Assembly (NCBI GenBank): GCA_016928125.1
Contig: JAFGLK010000523.1
Coordinates: 1-5,153, forward strand
Source: Anaerolineae bacterium
GTDB lineage: Bacteria; Chloroflexota; Anaerolineae; UBA1429
Length of the DNA: 5,153 nt
Direction of reading: 5' to 3'
Below are positions 1 to 4,964 of the stretch, piece by piece; position 1 is the stretch's first letter; each line of letters opens with the position of its first letter. The notes under the pieces are model-generated. The model was not told where the DNA came from and did not search any database. It worked only from the letters and a program-made list of their open reading frames with translations. Both the position numbers and the translations under genes were made by a program.

Positions 1-30
1 ATGTCGTGGGTTCGAATCCCATCACCCGCT
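1..30 (+). tRNA. tRNA-Gly, 3' part only (T arm and acceptor strand)
   Basis: The window opens inside a tRNA gene. The T stem pairs 6-10 with 18-22 around the loop TTCGAAT (11-17). It is followed by the seven-base acceptor strand CACCCGC (23-29) and a T discriminator (30). An acceptor strand of CACCCGC implies a 5' strand GCGGGTG, and with a U discriminator this is the usual signature of bacterial tRNA-Gly. The anticodon lies outside the window, so the isoacceptor cannot be named. The next bases are CCT, so the CCA end is not encoded and must be added by nucleotidyltransferase. Identity as a tRNA is near certain; glycine is likely. Confidence 0.85.
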
Positions 31-45
31 CCTGTAAGATCTAGT

Positions 46-104
46 ATGCCCTCGGTGTTGACGCTACTATAGGTAGTGGTCACAGCATCGAGGGTATTTT
101 GTTG
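46..104 (+). terminator. Probable intrinsic terminator of the tRNA-Gly transcript
   Basis: Bases 46-54 (ATGCCCTCG) pair with 89-97 (CGAGGGTAT), giving nine pairs including one G-U. The T-rich tail TTTTGTTG begins at 97. The 34-nt interior folds again: TGAC (59-62) pairs with GTCA (79-82), and CTAC (64-67) pairs with GTAG (73-76). The result is one long, slightly bulged rod. It starts 16 nt after the tRNA end, in the right orientation to end that transcript. The T tail is interrupted by a G, which lowers certainty. Confidence 0.6.
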
Positions 105-118
105 TGATCAGTGGCGGC

Positions 119-154
119 CCTCTTGGCGCCTTGCGACCGCAAGGCGCCAAGAGG
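119..154. repeat. Perfect 36-bp palindrome (17-bp arms, 2-bp centre)
   Basis: The left arm CCTCTTGGCGCCTTGCG (119-135) is the exact reverse complement of 138-154, with only AC (136-137) between them. As RNA it would form a 16-bp stem with a GACC tetraloop. Neither side has a T run, so a classical intrinsic terminator is not supported in either direction. It lies 15 bp past the tRNA terminator and about 260 bp beyond the 3' end of the minus-strand repeat-protein gene. Possible roles are a dispersed REP-like palindrome, a bidirectional transcription block, or a recombination or protein-binding site. The structure is certain; the role is not known. Confidence 0.85.
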
Positions 155-358
155 CTTCTTGCGACTATGCCACAGTCCTGGCATCCGTCGATGCTGGCCT
201 CCGAGCCGCTGGGCTCTACAGCTTGTGCGTGGGCGACTGCGCGCTACCTGGATCTCATCTGCGAGAACCTGGAGCGAGCCAGGCCCATAGCGCGCCGACA
301 CATGATCTACACCGGTGCCAACACCATCGCGACCAGGGCAGAGCCCCGTCTGACTTGA
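155..358. other. Intergenic stretch without a recognisable gene
   Basis: The gene-free region between the tRNA and the repeat-protein gene spans 31-415, and this is its unstructured middle. The open frames that cross it have no ribosome binding site, no recognisable domain, and odd composition (Arg- and Ser-rich, Cys-rich). I see only small hairpins: GCATC/GATGC at 181-194 and CCTGG/CCAGG near 259-275. I see no second copy of the tRNA 3' end, no transposase remnant and no T-run terminator. Confidence 0.5.
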
Positions 359-394
359 GCGACGGGAATGCCTGTCTCAGGGCACTCCCGTCGC
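359..394 (-). terminator. Long hairpin just past the repeat-protein gene, without a U tract
   Basis: GCGACGGGA (359-367) is the exact reverse complement of 386-394. The stem continues inward with 368-372 against 381-385, giving about 14 pairs and an 8-nt loop. The 368/385 position is A-C in plus-strand RNA but a permitted G-U in minus-strand RNA, so the fold is better in the minus transcript. It begins 21 nt after the stop codon of the gene at 416-781. No T run follows it. It may protect the 3' end or help factor-dependent termination; intrinsic termination is not shown. Confidence 0.5.
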
Positions 395-415
395 AGAGGC
401 GCAGGTCAGCGATTA

Positions 416-781
416 CTAGGGACGGTTCGCCACAGCTGGCCAGTGACTGTCGTGATACTGCCTGGGTGCATACGTCGGATCCGTCGGCGCCGCGCCCATC
501 ACGCGCCAGTGGCTGTCGTGATACTGCTTGGGCGTGAACGCCGGACCCGCTGAGGCTGCCCCGATGACGCGCCAGTGGCTGTCGTGGTACGGGTTGGCAG
601 CACGGGCCGATACCGTCGAGGCACTGTTCGCCAGGACCCAGTGACTGTCGTGGTACTCGTTGGGGGCATAGCTGAGGGCTGAAGATGCCAGCAGCGCCAT
701 GGCAGCCTGCGCTGGCCTGCAAGCCGTCACCGCGATGATCAACGCGAGCAAGGCCAAGGCGATCGGGGTTCTGTGACTCAT
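416..781 (-). CDS. Exported repeat protein with four YHDSHW cores, probable lipoprotein (unknown function)
   Basis: I do not recognise this 121-residue protein. Residues 1-6 (MSHRTP) are a short basic n-region and 7-20 a hydrophobic segment. VTAC (18-21) fits a lipobox with Cys21 as the lipidated residue; AQA at 24-26 is an alternative signal peptidase I site. After a short Ala/Leu/Ser stretch, residues 38-121 are four 22-residue repeats (the last shortened), with YHDSHW at 43-48, 65-70, 87-92 and 109-114. The approximate unit is [YF]-x-P-x-x-YHDSHW-R-V-x-G-A-A, with a more variable tail. There is no other domain. Each core carries HxxH plus Asp, Tyr and Trp, so metal binding or a protein/carbohydrate surface role is conceivable, as is a precursor cut into repeated peptides; all of these are inference. 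The start at 781 is chosen because AAAGGAGGTT lies 5 nt upstream and gives a proper signal sequence. A longer form from 865 is possible. The gene stands alone, with a hairpin past its end. Confidence 0.85.
   Translation of the reverse strand: MSHRTPIALALLALIIAVTACRPAQAAMALLASSALSYAPNEYHDSHWVLANSASTVSARAANPYHDSHWRVIGAASAGPAFTPKQYHDSHWRVMGAAPTDPTYAPRQYHDSHWPAVANRP
419..670 (-). repeat. In-frame tandem repeat, 66-bp period, four units
   Basis: Units lie at 605-670, 539-604, 473-538 and 419-472 (the last is truncated by the stop). On the plus strand the cores begin near 441, 507, 573 and 639, exactly 66 bp apart. Within the 18-bp cores the only differences are TAT/TAC in the Tyr codon and AGT/AGC in the Ser codon. 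The linkers differ much more in both DNA and protein. Exact period with diverged linkers suggests old duplications kept in register by selection on the peptide, rather than a recent slippage array. Confidence 0.95.
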
Positions 782-784
782 CAT

Positions 785-794
785 AACCTCCTTT
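785..794 (-). promoter_or_regulatory. Strong Shine-Dalgarno that sets the repeat-protein start
   Basis: On the minus strand AAAGGAGGTT runs straight into ATGATG. The first ATG (784) leaves only 2 nt after AGGAGG. The second (781) leaves 5 nt, which is more usual, so initiation at 781 is preferred. Choosing 784 would add one Met and change nothing else. Confidence 0.75.
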
Positions 795-997
795 GGATTC
801 CAACGATCGATACGAACTGAGCCGCACATCCTTCTTCGCCGCATCGCGCGGTCTATGAGATTCATGGGTTACCTCTCCTACACAAGAGCCTGCCACGCCG
901 CTGCTTGGGCCCAGGGACCTGGTCTCACTCCGCCAGGCTTTGAGCTCTCGTCTACATGAACGGCTGCTGCGAAGCTTTTCCGGCATGTGGGCGGTCC

Positions 998-1011
998 GGA
1001 TGCGCGCATCC
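998..1011. repeat. Perfect 14-bp dyad GGATGCGCGCATCC
   Basis: The sequence is its own reverse complement over all 14 bases, and the symmetry does not extend outward. It is about 217 bp upstream of the chosen start of the repeat-protein gene. It may be a binding site for a dimeric regulator, but in GC-rich DNA such a short palindrome can also arise by chance. Confidence 0.4.
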
Positions 1012-1116
1012 CCTCTCGGCACGATCGTGCGGGAACCCGCGATGACTCTGTTCTTGCCTACGAAACAGCAGCAGTGGCTGGGCCCGCCATGGTTTTGACG
1101 TGGATCTGATGGACAG

Positions 1117-1144
1117 AAAAAAAGACCGCCTCTGCGGCGATCTT
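1117..1144 (-). terminator. Intrinsic terminator, minus strand
   Basis: Read on the minus strand, AAGATCGCC (1144-1136), loop GCAGA, and GGCGGTCTT (1130-1122) make a 9-pair stem with one G-U. Five further T residues follow directly (1121-1117), so the T run including the stem end is seven. This is the best terminator in the window. It points away from the transporter/dehydrogenase/propeller operon and would close that transcript about 310 nt after the last stop codon. It would also shield the repeat-protein gene from read-through. Confidence 0.75.
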
Positions 1145-1453
1145 GTCCAACAGAATACCTGCATTGATGCATCGCATAAATCCCATCCAGCGGATAGAGT
1201 CCATCAGCGATGGAATCTGTGTCTTCCACAGGGGCTTGCATGTGGGTCTCAGATGGGTATCAGCGTAACCTTCCTCGGGACGGCGTTTCGACCGCTGAGC
1301 CGCTCCTGGTTCCCGCTGGCACAGCGATTCCAAGTGCCAAGATCAGCCAGGTCGAAGCAGGGGATGTGCACCGCCCTGCACAGCAGGCTGGCTGGTCGGC
1401 CTGCTGCGCAGGATAGCGCGAGGGACATATTGCTGTGAGGGTCTCGGCGAGGC
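1145..1453 (-). other. Long 3' untranslated region or undetected small transcript after the operon
   Basis: These 309 bases lie between the stop of the NHL-propeller gene and the minus-strand terminator. No reading frame here has both a ribosome binding site and a recognisable product. One minus-strand frame entering the terminator reads plausibly (containing INAGILLDKIAAEAVFF) but has no credible start with a ribosome site and runs through the terminator stem, so I do not call it. The stretch also contains a hairpin at 1377-1410. Confidence 0.45.
1377..1410. repeat. Hairpin close behind the NHL-propeller gene
   Basis: CAGCAGGC (1381-1388) is the exact reverse complement of 1399-1406. After one mismatch the pairing resumes with TGC/GCA, so 11 of 12 positions pair around a 10-nt loop. 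It starts 44 nt after the propeller-gene stop on the minus strand. No T run follows on either strand. It could be a 3'-end stabiliser or a weak pause site. Confidence 0.5.
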
Positions 1454-2398
1454 TCAGCTCACCTTGACGAGCTTGCGAAAGCAACGCGCTGTGCGCGGAG
1501 GGTCGAGCCGACGGCCATACGCGCTCCAGGACACCTCGCCCACATAGATATCCCCGCGGGAATCCACGGCCAAGCCGTGTGGGGCCGTGAACTGGCCCGG
1601 CTTCTCACCGGGATATGCGGCGCCCAGGCGCGTGAGCTGTTGGGCACTCAGGTCGTGGATGCTCACACAGGCGCCCAGGTTGGGATAGTCCTCATTGACG
1701 GCCAGGTGGGTCAGCAACTGGCCGATGTAGGCCAGCCCTTTCTCAATGTGCAGGCCGCAGGGACGATGCAGATTGTTCCATTGTTCGAGGTAGTTGCCCT
1801 GGTCATCAAAGACCTGCACGCGATGGCTCTCTCGATCGGCCACATACACTCTGCCATCGGCGTCGGTACAAAGGCTGTGCACCAGGTTGAATTGGCCCGC
1901 CTCGACGCCAAAGCTGCCCCAAGAGAAGAGGTGCTTGCCCTCGGCCGAGTACTTGTGTACGCGGGCATTGCCATAGCCGTCGGAAATGTACAAGTCGCCC
2001 GTCTTCGGGTCAAAGGCCACCTTGGTGGGCTGGTTGAAGGGCTTGCCGCTGAGCCGCGGCGCCGGCTGGCCGGGCGTGCCGATGATCCTCAGCAGCTCAC
2101 CCTCGAGGCTGCACACATAGATGCAGTGGGCCATGTCGTCTGCGCAATAGAGCGCGCCATCCGGGCCCAAGGTCACACCATGGGGCCGCGTGAAGAGGCC
2201 CTCGCCCCACGAACCGACAAAGGTCCCATCGGGCTCAAAGACGATCATGGGGTGTTCGCCGCGGTTGAAGACATAGACGCGATCCTGCGCATCGACGGCC
2301 ACGTCGGGCACCTCGCGCAAGCTCCAGCCCTCGGGCAGTTGCGCCCATGTAGCCAATTCCTCATAGACAAAACTTCCGCTGCCAAGTGTTGTGGTCAT
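1454..2398 (-). CDS. NHL-repeat six-bladed beta-propeller, similar to peptidyl-alpha-hydroxyglycine alpha-amidating lyases
   Basis: The 314-residue protein has no signal peptide and is probably cytoplasmic. It shows a chain of NHL-type blades: about 33-65 (VAVDAQDRVYVFNRGEHP...), 75-107, 127-161, 176-207, a degenerate blade at 216-259, and 276-313. Blade-entry motifs RPHG (71-74), RPCG (212-215) and APHG (272-275) recur. In the amidating-lyase family such a propeller holds metal-ligand histidines and cleaves the C-N bond of an alpha-hydroxyglycine carbinolamide. The His residues of these PHG motifs are candidate ligands, by inference only. Many bacterial relatives occur in catabolic operons, with no known peptide hormone substrate, so the real substrate may be another hydroxyacid or carbinolamide. 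It is last in the operon, 66 nt after the dehydrogenase stop. Its Shine-Dalgarno GGGAGGAT (2405-2412) is 6 nt before the ATG. The fold is secure; catalytic activity is not. Confidence 0.9.
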   Translation of the reverse strand: MTTTLGSGSFVYEELATWAQLPEGWSLREVPDVAVDAQDRVYVFNRGEHPMIVFEPDGTFVGSWGEGLFTRPHGVTLGPDGALYCADDMAHCIYVCSLEGELLRIIGTPGQPAPRLSGKPFNQPTKVAFDPKTGDLYISDGYGNARVHKYSAEGKHLFSWGSFGVEAGQFNLVHSLCTDADGRVYVADRESHRVQVFDDQGNYLEQWNNLHRPCGLHIEKGLAYIGQLLTHLAVNEDYPNLGACVSIHDLSAQQLTRLGAAYPGEKPGQFTAPHGLAVDSRGDIYVGEVSWSAYGRRLDPPRTARCFRKLVKVS

Positions 2399-2464
2399 GC
2401 GCTCATCCTCCCAATGTCAACGTGTTGGCACATCCTCGACTCTCGTGCAGGCAGTAACGAGCAG

Positions 2465-3466
2465 CTAGGTGCGGCGACGATCGAGTACCGCCTTGTTGGC
2501 GACAAATTCGGGCAGCCCGCCGCGCGCGATTGCCACGGCGTCTCGCCCCACCCGCAGGTTGCGCAAGCGCATGGTCTCGTCGGCCGACGAGGCGGTGTGG
2601 GGCGTCATCACCACCTGATCCATCGCCAGGAAAGGGTGATCCGGCGGCATGGGCTCCTGCGCGAACACATCCAAGCCCGCGCCCGCGATGCGTCCCTCTT
2701 GCAAGGCCGCGATCAGATCGGGCTCGTTCACCACAGGCCCGCGGCTGGTGTTGATAAAGAAGGCGCTGGCCTTCATGCGCTGGAAGAAGGCGGCATCGAC
2801 CATCCCGCGCGTCGTGTCAAGGAGCGGCGCGTGGCACGAGACATAGTCCGAGCGCTCGGCCAGCGCTTCCAGCGAGACGGGTTCGACGCGGGCGGCCTCG
2901 AACATGGCGTCCTCGACGTAAGGATCGTACGCGATCACCTCCATCTCCAGACACTGGGCGCGCTTGGCCAGCTCGCGCGCGATGGCGCCAAAGGCGATCA
3001 GGCCCAAGGTTTGTCCGTGAATACAGCCCATGGGGGAGCGCAACTCGCGCGCGGCGCTCCAGCCCTCGCGACGCAGGAGGCGATCCATCTGGGCGACTCG
3101 TTTGGCGCAACAGAGCATCAGCACCAGGGCGTGGTTGGCCACCTCGCGGGTGCAAAAGTCGGGATAGTGCCCCACGACGACGCCATATTCGGTGGCGGCC
3201 TCCAGATCGATCGTATCAACGCCCACGCCGTAGCGCAGGACGGCCTTGAGCCGGGCGGCCCCGGCGAACACCTCGCGCGTGTAGCGCTCGCCGAAACACA
3301 AGCCCACATCGGCATCTCGCACGGCCTCCAGCACCTGCTGTGGCGTCCGACATCGGCCGCGCTTCACGAATTCCATGTCCTCCAGATCCCCAAGGATGCT
3401 GTCCTCCTCGGGCAGGGCCTCGTCTGGGGCCGCACCGGTGTGCACAACCAACTTTTTCTCGGTCAT
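2465..3466 (-). CDS. D-2-hydroxyacid dehydrogenase, CtBP/phosphoglycerate-dehydrogenase-like
   Basis: The 333-residue length and layout match the D-isomer-specific 2-hydroxyacid dehydrogenase family: a split substrate domain (about 1-100 and 295-333) around a Rossmann NAD domain. The family interconverts 2-hydroxyacids and 2-ketoacids using NAD(H). The catalytic triad is visible: Arg242 in TSRGPVV, Glu271 in AQEP and His290 in TPHTAS. The acidic Asp181 after strand 2 (AYDPYV) favours NAD over NADP. The dinucleotide loop reads GLIAFGAIA (155-163), with Ala in place of the second and third glycines of the usual GxGxxG. This variation is seen in CtBP-like members, so activity is likely retained. 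RYGVGVDTID (78-87) matches the family substrate-loop motif. It is the middle gene of the operon; its Shine-Dalgarno AGGAGG overlaps the transporter stop. Serine-biosynthetic SerA is unlikely, because the C-terminal regulatory domain is absent and the neighbours are transport and lyase genes. The substrate is unknown. Confidence 0.92.
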   Translation of the reverse strand: MTEKKLVVHTGAAPDEALPEEDSILGDLEDMEFVKRGRCRTPQQVLEAVRDADVGLCFGERYTREVFAGAARLKAVLRYGVGVDTIDLEAATEYGVVVGHYPDFCTREVANHALVLMLCCAKRVAQMDRLLRREGWSAARELRSPMGCIHGQTLGLIAFGAIARELAKRAQCLEMEVIAYDPYVEDAMFEAARVEPVSLEALAERSDYVSCHAPLLDTTRGMVDAAFFQRMKASAFFINTSRGPVVNEPDLIAALQEGRIAGAGLDVFAQEPMPPDHPFLAMDQVVMTPHTASSADETMRLRNLRVGRDAVAIARGGLPEFVANKAVLDRRRT

Positions 3467-3470
3467 GTGT

Positions 3471-3476
3471 CCTCCT
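3471..3476 (-). promoter_or_regulatory. Shine-Dalgarno overlapping the transporter stop (coupled translation)
   Basis: On the minus strand the TAG stop of the transporter runs into AGGAGG, then ACAC and the dehydrogenase ATG (3466). The two coding regions are 8 nt apart. Ribosomes finishing the transporter would leave directly on this site, which supports one transcript and translational coupling. Confidence 0.8.
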
Positions 3477-4755
3477 ACTGAGAATCGTTTACCTTGCGGT
3501 CAGTTCGGTCATGGGCGATAACAGGAGATGCAAGGGTGGACGCCGGGCGGAGCAGCCCCGCGCCAATGGCGCCCAGAAGCGCCACCCCCGCGGCAAGCAG
3601 GAAGGCCGGCGTGAACGACCCTGACACATCGGCCATGGCGCCCGCCACGCTCGGCCCAAGGGCCTGACCGATGCCGAAGAAGAGCGTGATAAAGCCCAGC
3701 GCGGCAGGAGCCATGCGCGGCCCCAACACATCGCCGCAGGCAGCAGCCATGATCGCCGGGATGCTCCAGGCCGAAAGGCCAAAGAGCATGGCCGAGAGGG
3801 TAAAGCCGGCTGGCACGGGCCACAATGCGAACAGGCCAAAGGCCAACGCGTGAATCAGATAGACGATGATCAACGTCGCCTTGCGCCCGATCACATCCGA
3901 GATCGAGCCCCAGAGTAGGCCACAGAACAAGCTGAACCAGCCCATGGTCATGAACAGACGACCCGCCGCCGCGGCCGTATAGCCGCCCTCGGCGATCAAA
4001 CGTTTGGCGAAAAAGGTCATGTAGATGATGTACGAAAATCCAAAGGCCACATACACCAGCCCGAGATGCCAGATGGGGATGGCTCGATAGACCCGCCCCC
4101 ACTGCACGCCCGCGCGAGGTGCATTGGCCAGCGCTGGCATCGCGCCCCCACCGATGGGCTCGGCGCCCACTTCGGAGGGCTGGTCGCGCAGGATCAGATA
4201 GGCCGCCACGGCCACGAGCAATGAGAGCGCAGCAAACAGATACCAGCACACGCGCCAGCCCAGTTGCCCATAGGCTTCCAGGATGAGAGGTGCCACAGGC
4301 CCAACCAGGATGAGCGCCACCGACGAGCCTGCCGCTACCACGCCGGTGGCCAGGCCGCGTCGCCGCGCGGTGAACCAGGCCGCCATCATGCCCATCACGG
4401 GTACATTGCTGGCACCACTGCCAATGCCGGTCGCGAGCCGCCAGGCCGCCAAAGCCGGAAAGCTCCGGGCCAGCCCGGTGCACAGCATTCCGATACTCAC
4501 CAGAGCCAGGCCGATCGAGATCACCCGGCGTGGCCCATAGCGCGCCGCCAGGGCTCCGCCGATGGCCGACCAGGCGAGATAACCCACCAGGTTGGCAGTG
4601 GCCAGGGCGCCCGCCTGCGTATTGTCCATGCCCAGGCCAGCTTGCATGGCGGGCAACACCACCGTGTAGCCGAAACGGGCCAGGCCCAGCGCACCAAACA
4701 CAACCAGGGTGGCCACCACGAGCACGATCCAGGCATAGTGCAGGCGCCGGTTCAT
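3475..4755 (-). CDS. MFS transporter, YbfB/YjiJ-like, 12 transmembrane segments
   Basis: The 426-residue protein is a major facilitator permease of the inner membrane. Twelve hydrophobic segments are visible near 8-30, 48-70, 78-96, 101-122, 135-158, 167-189, 228-248, 262-284, 294-312, 318-340, 350-375 and 382-403, with a cytoplasmic loop at 190-225. The motif-A loop reads GGALAARYGPRRV (66-78) after segment 2, and a second copy is GSISDVIGRKATL (283-295) after segment 8. The first helix has ARFGYTVVLPAMQ (26-38), typical of YbfB/YjiJ-like carriers; oxalate/formate-antiporter-like carriers are the alternative. The direction of transport and the substrate cannot be read from the sequence. Its position first in an operon with a hydroxyacid dehydrogenase suggests organic-acid uptake. 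GAGGGA (4762-4767) lies 6 nt before the ATG at 4755, supporting this start. The C-terminal tail (404-426) is polar and cytoplasmic. Confidence 0.92.
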   Translation of the reverse strand: MNRRLHYAWIVLVVATLVVFGALGLARFGYTVVLPAMQAGLGMDNTQAGALATANLVGYLAWSAIGGALAARYGPRRVISIGLALVSIGMLCTGLARSFPALAAWRLATGIGSGASNVPVMGMMAAWFTARRRGLATGVVAAGSSVALILVGPVAPLILEAYGQLGWRVCWYLFAALSLLVAVAAYLILRDQPSEVGAEPIGGGAMPALANAPRAGVQWGRVYRAIPIWHLGLVYVAFGFSYIIYMTFFAKRLIAEGGYTAAAAGRLFMTMGWFSLFCGLLWGSISDVIGRKATLIIVYLIHALAFGLFALWPVPAGFTLSAMLFGLSAWSIPAIMAAACGDVLGPRMAPAALGFITLFFGIGQALGPSVAGAMADVSGSFTPAFLLAAGVALLGAIGAGLLRPASTLASPVIAHDRTDRKVNDSQ

Positions 4756-4793
4756 GGGTAGTCCCTCATCGCGTGGGAGATCCGTCTGCCGGT

Positions 4794-4807
4794 ATGATGC
4801 TGATCAT
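4794..4807. promoter_or_regulatory. Operator-like dyad ATGAT-GCTG-ATCAT at the operon start point
   Basis: Two exact 5-bp arms (4794-4798 and 4803-4807) flank a 4-bp centre. After one T-T mismatch a G/C pair extends the symmetry. The dyad overlaps the downstream edge of the -10 box at 4806-4811 and covers the predicted transcription start of the transporter operon (near 4799), so a dimeric repressor bound here would block initiation. No regulator gene is in the window. The half-sites are short, so chance is a real alternative. Confidence 0.4.
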
Positions 4808-4833
4808 TCTAGACGGTTGGACACAGAAGGCAA
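4806..4833 (-). promoter_or_regulatory. Sigma70-like promoter of the transporter operon
   Basis: On the minus strand a -35 box TTGCCT (4833-4828, four of six consensus bases) and a -10 box TAGAAT (4811-4806, five of six) are separated by 16 bp. The start point would fall near 4799, giving a 5' leader of about 43 nt before the ATG at 4755. Confidence 0.55.
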
Positions 4834-4906
4834 GACGCTCTCGCGCCCCGCGCTCGAACACGACGCCGATGTGCCGAGGCGACATTCCCTACCAACGCGT
4901 GGGCTG

Positions 4907-4915
4907 TGGTACAAT
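4907..4915 (+). promoter_or_regulatory. Extended -10 promoter of the lipoprotein gene
   Basis: TG-G-TACAAT matches the extended -10 consensus (TGn plus TATAAT with one change). No good -35 box is seen upstream, as expected when an extended -10 is used. The start point would be near 4922, about 42 nt before the ATG at 4964. It is divergent from the transporter-operon promoter about 75 bp away. Confidence 0.6.
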
Positions 4916-4923
4916 AGCCAGAA

Positions 4924-4964
4924 CTTACCTCGACCATCTCAGGTGGGGAGTCAGCTTACCTCGA
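4924..4964 (+). repeat. Direct repeat CTTACCTCGA in the leader of the lipoprotein gene
   Basis: The 10-mer occurs at 4924-4933 and 4955-4964, 31 bp apart. The first copy starts about 2 nt after the predicted transcription start; the second ends on the A of the start codon. The purine-rich ribosome site AGGTGGGGAG (4941-4950) lies between them. The copies may be operator half-sites on one DNA face (31 bp is close to three turns) or a chance repeat. Confidence 0.45.

Larger units (their letters stand above)
782..1116. other. Region upstream of the repeat-protein gene, no supported gene
   Basis: The 335 bases ahead of the repeat-protein start hold no convincing gene and no clear -35/-10 pair on the minus strand. 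An in-frame ATG at 865 has its own purine-rich site (GGAGAGG, 6 nt away). It would add 28 residues rich in Arg, some in rare AGA/AGG codons, so it may be a leader or an alternative start. A perfect 14-bp dyad lies at 998-1011. Other frames here are short and lack domains or ribosome binding sites. Confidence 0.5.

Noticed and set aside
1..30. tRNA 3' end as an integration (att) site
   Set aside because: I found no second copy of the tRNA 3' sequence in the window and no integrase, so there is no support for an integrated element here.
76..537. 153-codon plus-strand frame after the tRNA
   Set aside because: It crosses the palindrome and reads antisense through part of the repeat array. There is no ribosome site and the composition is not protein-like.
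419..670. CRISPR array
   Set aside because: The 66-bp units are contiguous and in frame, the conserved core is coding with synonymous changes, and there are no unique spacers of uniform length between identical repeats.
255..1241. 328-codon open frame on the minus strand overlapping the repeat-protein gene
   Set aside because: It is in another frame of the 66-bp repeats, where the copy-to-copy changes alter amino acids. It has no ribosome site at its start, no domain, and runs through the terminator at 1117-1144.
2399..2464. Separate promoter for the propeller gene (TTGACA hexamer near 2414-2419)
   Set aside because: The hexamer is too close to the start codon for a -10 box and transcript start to fit before the ATG; the gene is better explained as part of the operon.
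1577..3481. 634-codon open frame on the plus strand
   Set aside because: It is antisense to the propeller and dehydrogenase genes, both of which have clear domains, catalytic residues and ribosome sites. Long antisense frames are common opposite GC-rich genes, and the translation has no recognisable domain.
3509..4483. 324-codon minus-strand frame inside the transporter gene
   Set aside because: It is a frame shadow of the transporter, whose own frame gives 12 membrane segments and both motif-A loops.
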